Below are positions 1-13,300 of a DNA stretch of 64,000 nt, in pieces; the first letter of the stretch is position 1, and the number at the start of each line of letters is the position of its first letter. Source of the DNA: Rhopalosiphum padi (taxonomy: Eukaryota; Arthropoda; Insecta; Hemiptera; Aphididae). The notes beneath the pieces were generated by a model, which ran no database searches, was not told the origin of the DNA, and worked only from the letters and a program-made list of their open reading frames with translations. Made by a program: the position numbers and the translations under genes. Where the stretch lies: NCBI RefSeq assembly GCF_020882245.1, contig NC_083597.1, positions 26,266,652 to 26,330,651 of the forward strand, in the 5' to 3' direction.

Positions 1-730
1 CAAAATTTAATACAAAGCATTAAGATTTCGATATCAATGAAAAAAAGATATTAGAGTTGATAATTGACTGAAGGATTCAAGATAAATAATTAATGTTATT
101 ATATATTTTATTAATATACTCTTAAGCTCTTCAACTTTAGTAGCATATTGAAAACGTGTGAACATATATGAATTTGTTAATATTTGTGTGTTAGTGGTTA
201 ACATCGATAAAATTTAAAACAAATATTTAAACATAATATTACAAATTATTAGGAGTTGACTATCATTAAATCATCAACTGACATAATTAGAAAAAATTTT
301 TTTTAAATGATTTAATACAAAATACTAACGTAGAACCTACATCATGACACTATACTGATAAAGTTAAAAAGTTTGTCATAATAATTTATTTTTACTCTAA
401 TAAAGCTTACAGTTATATAAAGTATATACTATGAATAAAAATTGTAAGTAAAGTACATCATTTTCAGTAATAATTTGATTTAAAGATCTTCGATTAACAT
501 ACTAAACACAAGTGCTATTAGAAATTGGATTTCTGAATGATGACCTATTTTTTTTATTTATATGTAAAACTAAAAATATCTAATTGTTGATTAACATAAA
601 TATTATTATTATACATATTTGTGTCTACAAATAAATAATAATATTAATGATAATGCATATTAGTTATAATTTATCAACTAAATGTAGTAAAAAAATTTCT
701 AAAATAATTTTAAATTATAACATAGTATGG
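1..730. other. Gene-free left edge
   Basis: AT-rich 3' flank or intron of the RNF17-like gene. No exon recognised. Confidence 0.6.
553..558 (-). terminator. Candidate poly(A) signal of the RNF17-like gene
   Basis: On the minus strand AATAAA lies about 175 nt after the TAA at 731-733. It is relevant only if the gene really ends there and is not spliced on past the window edge. Confidence 0.25.
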
Positions 731-3700
731 TTAAATAGTAAGGTTATATTCTGTGGTTAAACGTACAAGTGGTGGTGTTTTAATGAGTTCTTTATCAAGT
801 ACTCTTAACTCATCCCATGGCAATGTTTCTGAATTTCCAAAATCTATATAAAAAACAGTAACCAAGCGCTCTTCAGGCAAACTTGTTATCTTTGCACGAT
901 ACCAATGACCGTCAATAGAATATCTAGCTGCAACTGCCATACCTAAAAATAAAATAAATATTAAGTTTATAGTAACAGTACTATAAGTTTAGTTTTAATC
1001 AAGATGATAAAAATATTTAAGTACCAATTTGTGGCGTATATAATAAATAGCTCTTATGTTTATTTTTTGCAGTAGGTACGTATATTGTTTTCAGTGTATT
1101 CATAACTTCTTCTAATTGAGCAGTATCATCATTCTATAATTTATAAAACAAAATGTAAATTAATAAAATTTTTATTTAATACAAATATATATGTATAATT
1201 ACTATTCGCATATAAAACTCTGTCGGTGAAATGACATGACACAAGACTACAGTATATCTTTTTTTTTCTTCCAGTTTTAAATTATCCGACAATGTTATCA
1301 TTTTTACAAGTTGTTCATGCTAAAAATAATATAATTTTAAAACTAATAAAAATTATTTAACAATTTAATAAAATTTAAAACGCTCACCAATGCTTTGTTC
1401 ACATAATACTCATAAGAACCATATCCCAAAAAAAACAAAGCATCACGTATGGACAGTGGATAAAAGTTTTCATTCCAAACTACATCAACTTCAATACGTT
1501 CACCTTTTAATTCCAAAGGGTACACAAAATATGAACCAGTTTTTGCTAACATTAAATCATTGAATAATATGTATGCTTCATTTGACCATCCAGTTGTTGA
1601 TTTTGGTTTCAAATCATACAAAGCACAATTAAAGGCTAGTGATGGTATTGAAATCACATTTAGTGGCACATTCCTAATTCTGCAAAGTAAAAAAATATAA
1701 GCAATTTTAATTACAATATTATCTTATTTATGAAAAAAATGGCCATTGGCAGATTTTTTTTGATCATGACATTATTATTTAGTATTTACTATTACTTTGT
1801 ATTTTTAATTTTATTTTAATTTCGATGATTTGAAAATGTATCACAAAATATGAAAGTGCTATAAATTTTATTATAAATAAAATAAAAAATAATAAAATTG
1901 TTGTAAAAAGAGAGTTCGTAATTATTTCATCTTAAATTAAAAACTGTTACTTGTCAAGTTAGCCAATTCAATATCCATGTTTAAATAACATACATTTGGT
2001 TAACATATTTTCATAGACCTTATACAGTAGTCTCGCTACTCCGGACTTATTTATACAGGTTCAAAATTTATTGATTTACAATTTTACATTACACTTTATT
2101 ATTGTTATTATTGTGATATATTATGTATTACATATGTACATATATCAATACAAATTTATAGAAAATTAAAGAAAACATTAAACATGAGTACTAAAGTACA
2201 AATATAAATTTTCCGGATTAGCATTAACCAGATTAACGAGACTCTACTGTACTAAGGTATAAGGTCTATACTCTATGCATATTTTATAAAGAAACATCAT
2301 TTTTGCATTTTTTGTTTAAACCTCTTTCTGAATAATTTTAGTTTTTTTTCTAAGAATTAATACAACCATTAAAATTTAATTAACTAATAAGTCATAATAA
2401 AAAGTAATTACCTGCTGGCTGTTAATGTTTCCATGAAACCATAATCAATAAAGTGAACTCTGAACAAATTTTTACCATCTTCGTTGTAGGAATGGAGAAC
2501 AACACCTCGGTGCCATTCATCAGTTGATGTTTGTACAGCGTACATAGTGTTATCTGTAAAACACACACATTGTCAGTAAATCACAGTCGTCTATAATGTT
2601 ATATATTAATAAAGAGTGATGAATATTTTTTTGATTTAAGTCAGAAGGTTCGGTTATTAGGTAAACAATTTCAATTAATTTTATATATATATCTAGTATG
2701 TCAATGTTTAAGTTAAACTGATAAATTTAAAGGAATTTATGTGAGTAAAACATTAGTTGTTTTACACACCTCAACCATTTAAACGTTCAAATATATTCTC
2801 CACAAAATCAAAAATAGTTTGAAAATTTTTAAATTTAGATTTTATATTTTTAAATAATACAGTATAGCAATTATTAATCCTTTTCCCATGAAATTTGTTA
2901 TAAAAATTGTTATGACAGTGAAAGTATGAACCAACTATTTGGGATAACCAAAGTAACAAAACAAAATAAAATGTTTTAAGGACTGGTAGTTTATATTTAA
3001 TTTTAGCTAATAGATTTAATTAATTTACAATTATTTAGTAACTCGGTAAAATTACACAATTATATTTGTTTATGTAAAATGTCTATTAAAATTTTAAAAT
3101 TTCCCTGGATAATCAACTAGAAGGGTAAAATATATTTTAAAAAAAATCAAGCAGCTATTATTACAATAGTCCGTTTGAATATTAGAAAAAAAGTCTGAAT
3201 GCAAAAAGAACATTCATGACTTATAAAAGTCGTGTATTTCCTAAAAAAAACCTAAATGTTTATTTGAGCTAATACTTGTGACAGGGCTTTGTATTAATAA
3301 CTTGATATTTACTCCGCTACACGCAAAAACATAGAATTATTTAGAAGTTTTTAAGATTATGATAGATTAATATACCTATACTCTATAGTAGTAATTATAC
3401 TAATCATCAGTCACTAGGGGTAACTGTGAAAATTTCGATTAAAATAATAATAACAATAGGCGTTGTCTAAATATAAATGTAATGAATTTAGATGATGTCA
3501 CAAAATTGGTAAAAAAAAAAATTATCAGCCAAAAATATTAAAACGTTAAAATGAACGCATTTTATTTTAAGGACCTCTGGTTCTGATTGACTTTGAACAA
3601 TGGTTGTCTTTTAACGATGTAAATGGTTGGTTTAATAATAGATTTTTCTACAACATTTTTTACAATTACATTATATGAGTAAAAAAAAGACGTATTTATG

Positions 3701-6700
3701 ACTGCTGTTTATTATTAAAGGTAAAGTTAAATACAAAACCTTACATATTAGGTGAATAGTTCGCGATGTGATTTTAAATATTCCCGAATTTTATTTGCTA
3801 AAACATAAAGCTTACACACTATAATATTTTACGCGGTTAAAATTCACGCAAAATCATCATTATCTCGTGCGAAACGCTTCAAACATTCATCTAGTGTGAA
3901 TAGAACCAGTCAAAACAACGTATTTAATTTTAGCCGTCTAGGGTGTATGTTCGAATGCGCGATCAGTCGCGGACGATATGGGTGGATTTTTTTCGATCGC
4001 TTTACATAATGTGAATGATCTAATATAATAATAATACAAGCTGTTTTTAAAAATTCATTTTTTTTTTTTAGTAAAAACAATTATGTGGGTAATTTATAGT
4101 GAAAAATATTATTTTTAATAATTTTATCTTGAACTTTTTAACTGTTAACTGGTCGTTTGTAGTCTGTTAGAGGTAGGGTCTTCGACACCCTGCAAATAAC
4201 AACCAAAATACCACCTCTAAATATCCACTCTACATATTCCTCCTCATTTGTATCTCGGGTTAAAAAAAAATTATTTGGATAATAAGAATTGTTGATATAC
4301 GTTTTCTCTATCCGACAACATGATGACGTTTGGAAGCAGACTTACTCATTTCAACGTGATCCACCGGTACAGCACCGTGTTCTGATTTCATGTGTTTGTC
4401 CAGTTCGTCGTTAACGATATCTAATACTGCCTTGTTAGCGACAAGTTGCAAAAAGAAGTCAGACGGACTGTTGACGTGCGACACGATCACGGGCACGACC
4501 TCGGTTTTCACGATCTCCTTGATGGCTTGTGATTGTACCGGGCTGTTGACGATGGAAGTAAAGGTGGAATCACTAGAAGCAAACGCATTATCGGAATTGA
4601 CGATCGCGTCAGCAGAAGTGGAGTTGGTGTCACCAGAAAAGGCCGAAAAATTGCTGCTGCTGGAAAACATGCTAGAAACGGACGACGGCGGTCTTTCGCC
4701 CAGCACTATAACATATTATAAAACGAAAAAAATCAGTAAAACGTATACTTACCTAGCCACGTAATTTATAGATTACCCCACATCAAATTATTTTAATTGA
4801 TATTTACATATAATATTATGCACATGATACGCACTTTTAAGAGGAAGTTAAAAACCTTAAGTTAAGACCCTTCAGGGGGATTAATATTGGAAATGTTAAC
4901 AACAATTTTATAAATAGATTAAAAAATCTCAATTAAAAGTACTTTGTAATTATAGTCCTCATATCGTTGTCACGAATGTCATACGATTGCATACGGTTTA
5001 TATATGCCAGCGGTATACCCTCCATGATTGTGTGAACTACGTATCTTTTTTATTTTCATACAACGTTATCAAATATCATACATAGACATACAGTAAACGT
5101 CCACATGGGATGTGATAAACCTACGATTCTATAATAGGTTATAAACATTGAGATAGATAACATAATGTACTGGAGTGCGGACTCGGCCATAAAAACGAGC
5201 TGTCGTGTTTGACATTAACCCTACCAACGGAAGGAAAAACATTTTATTTTTAAATTCGAATATACAATATACATAATGTAAAAAATTATTAATTTTATAG
5301 TATATAATTCTTTAAACTTTGATTATTTAATTACTTTTTTACACATTGAACATGTAGTAGGTATACTAGTATCAAGTTATAACCTCATCGTTTTTTTTTA
5401 ATTTGGTGATTTCTAACGTTATTAATTATTAATATAGTTAATTTGTGAGTTGTGACATTCTTCAATACGGTTGTCTCATGCTCAGAATTCGTATGTACTA
5501 ATTGGCCTCAAAAATATAAAACTCAGTCCTTTAAAGTTTATTCTTACGTAATAACTATAAAGTATTTAAAGATTATTTGGAACTATTTTTTGCTGGTGTA
5601 GAAAAGTATACAATTGTAAAGACATTTATTAAATCAAGAATACACCATTACCAGAGATAATACAATTTGGAAGAGGTATTTAACAATGAATCTTGTGTCA
5701 GCAAGAAACCCTTTAAAATAATTTTATTTAAAAATTTGTTTTTAGATTATTTGTGTAGGTACCTATATTTTATAGTAAATTATACCGTTATAAAATATGT
5801 AATATGTTATTTTCTTTTTAAATCATGATTTTTTTATATATAGGTTTTTCTAAGTGATTTTAATTTATGCTAAATTTAATATTTTTTCATATCTTTGGGA
5901 ATATTGGTTATAATCATGGTAATAAAATAATGTAACTAATTATCACTACATTCAACGTGTAAAAGAAATAAGAAAATAATTGAAATAAATTAAGAATTAT
6001 AAACAAAAATAAACTATTATTTACACGTCTATCGTATATTTGTATGCAAAAATGAAAAGGCACAAATATACACATATCGAATAGTGAGCTGATGAATATG
6101 TCAGATAGAAGTACTGTATAAGAGTGAACTGTGTACAGATACACTATAAACTGAGAATGATCTTATCTAAATTAGGAATGAAATCTAAATAACCACGCGC
6201 ACAACATTAAATATAATTTTGAAATTTATTGTTTAAAATATATTTATAATAATTATATATTATAGTAAAGAATTTGACACTCGGTTCCAATTTCACCCGC
6301 AATTATACGCTTTTGAAAAATTAAAATTTGAAGTACAAATTGTTATTTTTAAAATATCTATAAGGGAAGAGAATTCGTAAAATTAGACTAAATCTCTACT
6401 AATTATATATGAAGTGATAATGTCGAAAGTCTTACTATTGTCATCCGAATTCAATCCGATCTTCGCGCTTAGGGTGTATTCGGGCAAAAGGTCCGGCGAG
6501 CATTCCAGTACGTAACGGTCGGATATATCGATATTGAAAATCACGCACTGCTGGATAGTTTTAAAAATATCGAAATTAAACTGGATCGCCGGTTTGGTTA
6601 TTTTTTTCTTCGCCAAGTAATAGGTCGTGTCCAGCATGCTTTCAATGTCGGCAATGTGATCCATCATTGCAGTGGACGAATACTGATTGTTTTTCAACAG

Positions 6701-7327
6701 CACATCCACGATGTTTAATTTGGTTTGCAGTTTCTAAAATCATCATCCCAGTCAAGGAACCACAAATAAAAAAAATAAAATAATAATATTGTTTAGGTAT
6801 AATTATAAGATAATAGGAGTGTGGGATCCAGTTAAAATAAATGGACTTGGGCGCATATTAAAGTTTTTTTTTAAAAAAAAAAACAAAAATCCGCTTTGCT
6901 GTATAGTAGAGCCTCGAATAAATTTCATGGAAGTGTTAAATTTTAAGTCGATAATATAAATCATTACATGCAAAAATTTAAATTAATCACATAAGAATTT
7001 AATGTGTGAGGAAAAAATTCACACGCGGGAGAAAATGTTCCAATTGTCGCAGTATCGTTCTATACTTAAATCGAAAATACTGTAGGACACATATTAAAAT
7101 ATAATCCTTACTTCTATGAAACTGTTTAATTGACCGACCACTTGGATCATAGAGTTGGTGGAAGACTGTTCGGCTTGATCCATTATATTAAATAACTGTT
7201 GTTCTAAACACTGTAGAGCACCAATTACAGATGATACGTACGTTGATATAAGTCGTTTCTTTTGATCAAAGCTCTTATTTTTTTTCAAATTATGACATTG
7301 GTGTTTTTGCACTTTTTCATTAAATTT
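731..7327 (-). CDS. RNF17: RNF17-like gene, 3' block: coiled-coil and Tudor exons 7-14
   Basis: Eight coding exons encode residues 237-817. Exon 7 (7112-7327) and exon 8 (6436-6733) are helical and likely form the coiled coil that follows the B-box. Exon 8 leaves at GTAAGA after DDN; reading through instead meets a stop at 6383. Exon 9 (4346-4705) holds the Ser-rich linker and the first Tudor entry motif (VSHVNSPSDFFLQL), leaving at GTAAGT. Exon 10 (2412-2553) has the Tudor 1 core. Exon 11 (1388-1679) is the SN-like tail of the extended Tudor fold. Exons 12 and 13 start Tudor 2 (CHVISPTEFYMRI). Exon 14 has its core (WYRA, YIDFGNSE) and ends in TAA at 731-733. A GTACGT donor-like site inside exon 14 (GT at 765-766) could instead splice to exons beyond the left edge. 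Confidence 0.85.
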
Positions 7328-10300
7328 CTAAAACAAAATTACAATAATTACGATGAATTCAAAATTAATACGTGTTTGTGGAACATTTTTATAGCTTAAT
7401 ATTATTGTAATTATTAAATTAAAATAAACACAGGAACTTAAGTGACATAAAAACAATATTGTAGGTAAAATAAGGACCATTGTAGCCGTAAAACATTTAA
7501 ACTTATGGGTAAACGCTTATGACAAAATTAACGACGAGTGAGATAACTATTATACTTAGAGGCTTCATCCAAATTGCATGTCATTTCTTAAAGGGGTCTG
7601 TCCTAATTGCATGCCGTCTACCGACAAGTTAATAATTTATTATGCGCTTACGTGCACAACTTAAACTTTTTTTAAAAAACTCATATATAGAAATGCTCTA
7701 TGATATGGTTATTAGTTATTACAATTGATTATTTATTAAATTGAAACATTTTTATAACCGAGTAAGTATTTCAATAAACTGGGCCTATTGTAGCGTATCG
7801 TGGTCTGCTTCACAGATTTAAATACGTATCGGTTTTTTTGTAGCTCAAATTTATAAGCATTACTATATTAATCTGGAATAATTAAGACATAATTAAACAG
7901 TAACCATAAAGTTATTTACTGTGTTCAAAATCATAACTATAGAATATTACTTTTTTTTACTAACGGGAAAAACAAAACAAATTTATGTAGATGCCTTTAA
8001 TAATTTATTAATGAAGATGAACGATTTGGACTTAAATTTAGCGCCAAAAATATTTTACGTTGAATATTCATTCTGAACTTCTAGTTGTTTTTTCAAATGC
8101 AATAAGCAATATAACTCCACTCAATTTTATAATATTGTTATTTATTTGAAAAATTATGTAAAAATATAAAATAAATTCACTTGATTACTCTTAATTATTT
8201 TCATTTTATTTAATACTCACAGTATCGCCTTCTCCAATATGTATATATTTTATTATAATGTAACAAAAGTCCGTTCTTTCAATATATAAAAGTAAGTTAA
8301 ATCATTTTATTTAGTAAAATTATACCACTGGGTATGCAATTCGGACAGATCCCTCTAAGAGTAGGCATGCAATTCGGATGGATTTAACTGATGATCAGGT
8401 AAACCATACGTTTTGTTTTAATCGATAGCAAATATAGAAACATTTTTAAAACTACATTTGTATTTTATTATTTATTATTATTAATATTATTTTCTTTTTT
8501 TTAACTTAGGTATTCGCATTATATTTAACAATACGTTTACCTCCCACAATGGCAGTAATTAATCAACTACATCTTAGTAGTAATAGTAAAATTACGTTAA
8601 TTTTATGCATCAAGTCAGACAAGTATATATCTACCGATCCTTATGTATATTATTTTAATACATTTTTCTTTACTCAACCATATAATTCCCATTAATATGT
8701 TAACCTGTAACTAGTTAATAGTTTCGATTCGTAGCTAACCTCATCTACGATATACGTTAAAAGAGTAAACGCATTATATAATCATATACATATTTTGATT
8801 TTTTTTTTTTTTTAATATATGCGTAGGTAACCAAAAATGTTTTGTTACAAACCATTACCACCTATATGTATATGTTATTATAATGATATTGATACAAAAT
8901 AATGTATTATATTATGTTTATAGGGTATCAATACCCTTCCACTCTACTTCCCCTTCCGGATCTTTTCTTATTGCTCTTTCGAGTTGCCGAGGCCACATTA
9001 AAGCAGTCTCATGACCGGTCATGGGCCTAGCACGAGTGAGCCGTCAACCGGCTTCCTTGTATGTTCTCGATAGACATGCGTATGATTCTCTTCTCGATGA
9101 AATTTAATCGCTACATGTTCATTTAGAACAATTTTATAAAACTTAAATTATTAAACTTAATAATTAAACTATGTATTTTTCACATTTTTTTAATATAGTT
9201 TTATTAAGTTCGATGCTCTCGGTCATCTTCATACCAAATATTGGTAAGTGATACATTTTTATAATATAATTTTATTATATGCTTATGGTAATTAAACAAA
9301 TTATTAATTGAGAATCCGTGATTTTAATTCAATCCAAAAATTAAATTAAAAACAAGCGCTTACAATAAAGTGTAGTATTATGATAATATAATGAATATTT
9401 CATATTATTCTTATATACTATAGATTTTAATTTAAGTTAATCTAATATTATTTTATTGATGCTCTTATGGTTTAAAATTTTTTTAGTAGAACGCGCAACT
9501 AATATTTTAACTTTAAAAATAATTTTTTATATTTTAATGTTTGAATAATATGAAACATTTAATCTGTTATAATACATATAGCAGATAGTATAGTCGCTAT
9601 AAAAACTAAAAACCAATTGTCACTTATAAATAATATAATACAATTTTATATAATATATAATACATTTTTATATAATAAAAACAACATCTATAACTGTAAA
9701 AATTATTTGACAATTTCGTGTATTTACCAAGTCTTAGTTAAATCAATCTATATAAGTATAAAGAGGTAGGCATACGCTGTGTATTTAGAAAGGGAGAATT
9801 TAAATCATAGTGTCATATAATAAGAACTATAATATGTACTTAATATAACTTTAAAGTCCACCATTAGACGTGTTTGTTTCTGAATGAACGACGCACAAAG
9901 AAACAGGTTTCCAGTATAATCAGTACCTATATAGTTATTATTTGGAATATCGCCAGCCAAAGTGGGGTGGGAGATAACGAAACCTGTTCTTTGGAGATCG
10001 AGCACCCTACATCGAATGCAGAAATAAAAAGGATGAAAATAAATAGGCCTTTTTGTCAATTCAAACATAATTCGCCAATTTTGAGTACAAGGTCTCGTAA
10101 GTGTAGGTGGAGGTAGCTTTTTTCGAAAGGTTTTTGCCACGCCCCCGAGTCACGTATCTAGAACACTCGGTAAACAGCTTCGGGGCAAGCACGACTTCGT
10201 TATTAATAACGATTGTGATAAAATAAGAAAGAATAATAAAATAAAAACGCCCACCGGGCGCACGGACGAAAAACAGGAGTTTATAAATTTGAGTCCCCAA

Positions 10301-13300
10301 ATAATGTTAAGGTCGAAATGATAAACACTGCGACTATTATACAAGATACTTAAGTTCCAAGAAACAATTTTATTACATGCGATCGATTACTATATCATTG
10401 ATCGTTTCCTCAAAAGTTATAAATCTCGCCAACTGCACACGTTTCACACACTAATAAACTTGAATCATCATTGACCTCCCGTGTACGATATACAGCTCCT
10501 TATTGACTGTACCTATAACAGTATAATCTATGATGCACAAATGCACAATTCCCACACACGCGCTCACATTTTAGGGATAATAAAATATATTATTATTATA
10601 TTATACAGTTCCATTAATACACAATCTCATATTATACATGTTCGTAAAGTAGGTATCATTCGGGTTATAATAATAAATATGACCCGTGAGGTCATGTCTC
10701 TATGTTCGGGCGCACGCCAACGCGTGCCTAAGAATTATTATGAAATGTAGAAAATAAAAACGTTACGGAGCCACTTTCAAATGGGTCTATTATTCAACGT
10801 TTGACCCAAGTCTCAGTGTCGATTTGAATTGACAATGTAAATACGTATAAGTGGCATAACACATATAATATAAAACGTGTACAATATTTTGATATGATAA
10901 AAATGAAATGCCTTGTTGTTTGTTGTTGTGTACAGGTGGTTCGGAAGATGGCAAAAAATCGAAGAGCCCCCGAGCGTTGGAGACACGAAACGCCGGAGGA
11001 GACGACGATGCAGACAGTTTGAACCAAAGAGATAACCTCGAGGACGATGATGAGGAAACGACCAAAGTACCACCGGGATTTCTGAGTCCGTCAGTGAGGG
11101 AATACTTGGAACTAGGAAGGTCAATTCCAGGTATAGTTGTCATGCTATTTACACGGTTGAGTTAACTAATCAAATTACGGTTATACTCAAAACAGGATTA
11201 GTTGCGATATTATGTCATACTTTTTATTAATATTAATGCCTAATTATTATAATATGGTAACGGCGATTAATCTCTGCGAGAGATGAATCAGTACTCGGTA
11301 CAACTGACGCATACGGAATATAATAATATGATATAATATGTCACCGTTGCCATGCTGCCAAATAATTGATATGGCAGCCAGCACGCTCGCAAATATTACC
11401 TAATGAAGTATTGTTAACACGTTATTCAATGGGATATATATCCGAGAGAAAGCTAATTGAAGATCCTTAATCAGTGGTTCAAAAATTGTAGTTAACCGAA
11501 ATCCTAGGCCTTTGCATCAGCTATACATGTTAATAAAAAATAACAAAAAACACTGAGTAAAATTCAATAGAAGTTTTTGTACAATTTATGATATTCAGGC
11601 ATGTGTGCAATTATCGAAAATCAATAATTATCTTATTTTATTTTTAAATCTGACAACTATATAGATAATAATATATATATATATATATATATATATTATT
11701 ATTTTATTGATTTAAAAAAAAAGCATTTTAATGAACAATACGCGGCTTCACTTTTATTCCGTTGTTTCATTTTGTCATTGTATCTATATATATTATAATA
11801 TAGTAGTTCGCATACTTAAAACACATTCCAAAAATAAGTAGACAAATCCTCATTATAAAACAATTTAATGTCAAAAATGAGTAATGTTTTTATTGTATTG
11901 ATATATAGTTAATTTAAAAAAAAGTGAAGTCCTCAAATTCTACTAAAGATGACGACAACAATTGTTGTTATTAATAAACAATTGAACATTATAATACAAG
12001 TAACAAGTAGGTTTTTGATAAGTTATGCAACTAATCGAATGCGAATGAATGTGATGCCCATATAAATTAAGCTTCATACGTAATAATATTTAACACGCGC
12101 AGAATATTAAAATGAATAAACACTTTCTAAGAGTTCTTTTGACGATACGCATTCGATAAATTTCGACAAAACGTGGATATAAACTAGGTTTGGGAGATTA
12201 AGAAAAAAATTCTGTTGACAAAATATTAACGACACGGCCATTAAAAAAAGATTTGTGCTCGTCGCTTATTGCATTGAGCTTGAGGACATCGGATAATATA
12301 TTTTTTTTAACAAACACACGCGAAGGTGCACATGATAATATACATTAAAATATGCGATGCGATGACAAATATTTTACACGGTATAAAATAATAAGAACAA
12401 TAGACGTGAGGCGGTATCGTAACGCCATATTATTGCACTCGATAGAACGATGACCGATTTTTATTTTAGAAAGGACACAAAACACGCGGGCTTATAAGAA
12501 TGATAAACCAATTTCATATTTCGTGTACATTAACAAATTGTAATACAGCCGATGTACAGAATATAAACACTGCAGCGGCAGAAGGACACAATTGATGATT
12601 TTCGGTACAAATATTTCAAGGTCCGCGTCGGCGTCGGCGTTGCAAATGTATACATATATTTCACGGCGATATAATATTTAATATAGTGAAATGTATATAC
12701 ATATATAATACACGATACGCGCGAAAATGCGTATATAATAATTCGTCTAGGAAGTTTTAATATGGATCATTATTATTTAATAACCTTAGAATCCGATCAA
12801 CGAGTGAATGTAGATCGTATATAATCGCGGGGCTATAATTAACTATAGCATCAAAACACCATAACCACTGTATTGGCTTTTTGTGGTGTCCTCATCCCTC
12901 AGACTTCCGAGAATTGACATGTCAAACCGACAATCTGTGATTATTATAATTATTTTTTTATTATTATAAACAGATCGATTTGCATATTTATCAGTTATCT
13001 ATATACGAGTTGACCGTTGAGCTCGTTTTGCAACTAGGAAATATATTTTAACGAGTACTTACCTACCTATAATAGTAGTCGTATCGGTCTTTCACCAGCT
13101 ACTACAGCTGTGTTATTAGAACAATAACAAAATTATATAATCTACTAATAAATGCGCACATATTATAAACCTATTAAATTGTATGTTATAATGTTTGATG
13201 TGATATACGGGGTACAAATCGCAAGTAGCCCGGCGGTGGTTTCTTATTATAATTAAAAAAAAAAAATAAACTTAATTATAACAGATAAAAATAAAAAATA

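Noticed and set aside
2771..2959. 62-aa minus-strand open frame lying between two Tudor exons
   Set aside because: The exon at 4346 joins in phase directly to the exon ending at 2553 and this restores a continuous Tudor domain. The frame here has no good donor before its stop and would break the domain.
4390..4764. 124-aa plus-strand open frame
   Set aside because: It is antisense to the Ser-rich/Tudor exon 4346-4705. That exon's protein has clear Tudor motifs and consistent splice sites.
6383..6435. Ending the RNF17-like protein at the TAA near 6383
   Set aside because: A GTAAGA donor at 6434-6435 joins in phase to the next exon and leads into Tudor domains. The tail before the TAA has no features.
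6900..7085. GTATAGTAGAGCCTCGAATAAA as another pogo-like MITE
   Set aside because: Only one end resembles the family, and no convincing inverted partner or TA flank was found.
10061..10344. Overlapping short frames near 9.8-10.75 kb
   Set aside because: They lie in intron 1 of gene A, have no recognisable domain, and overlap each other on both strands.
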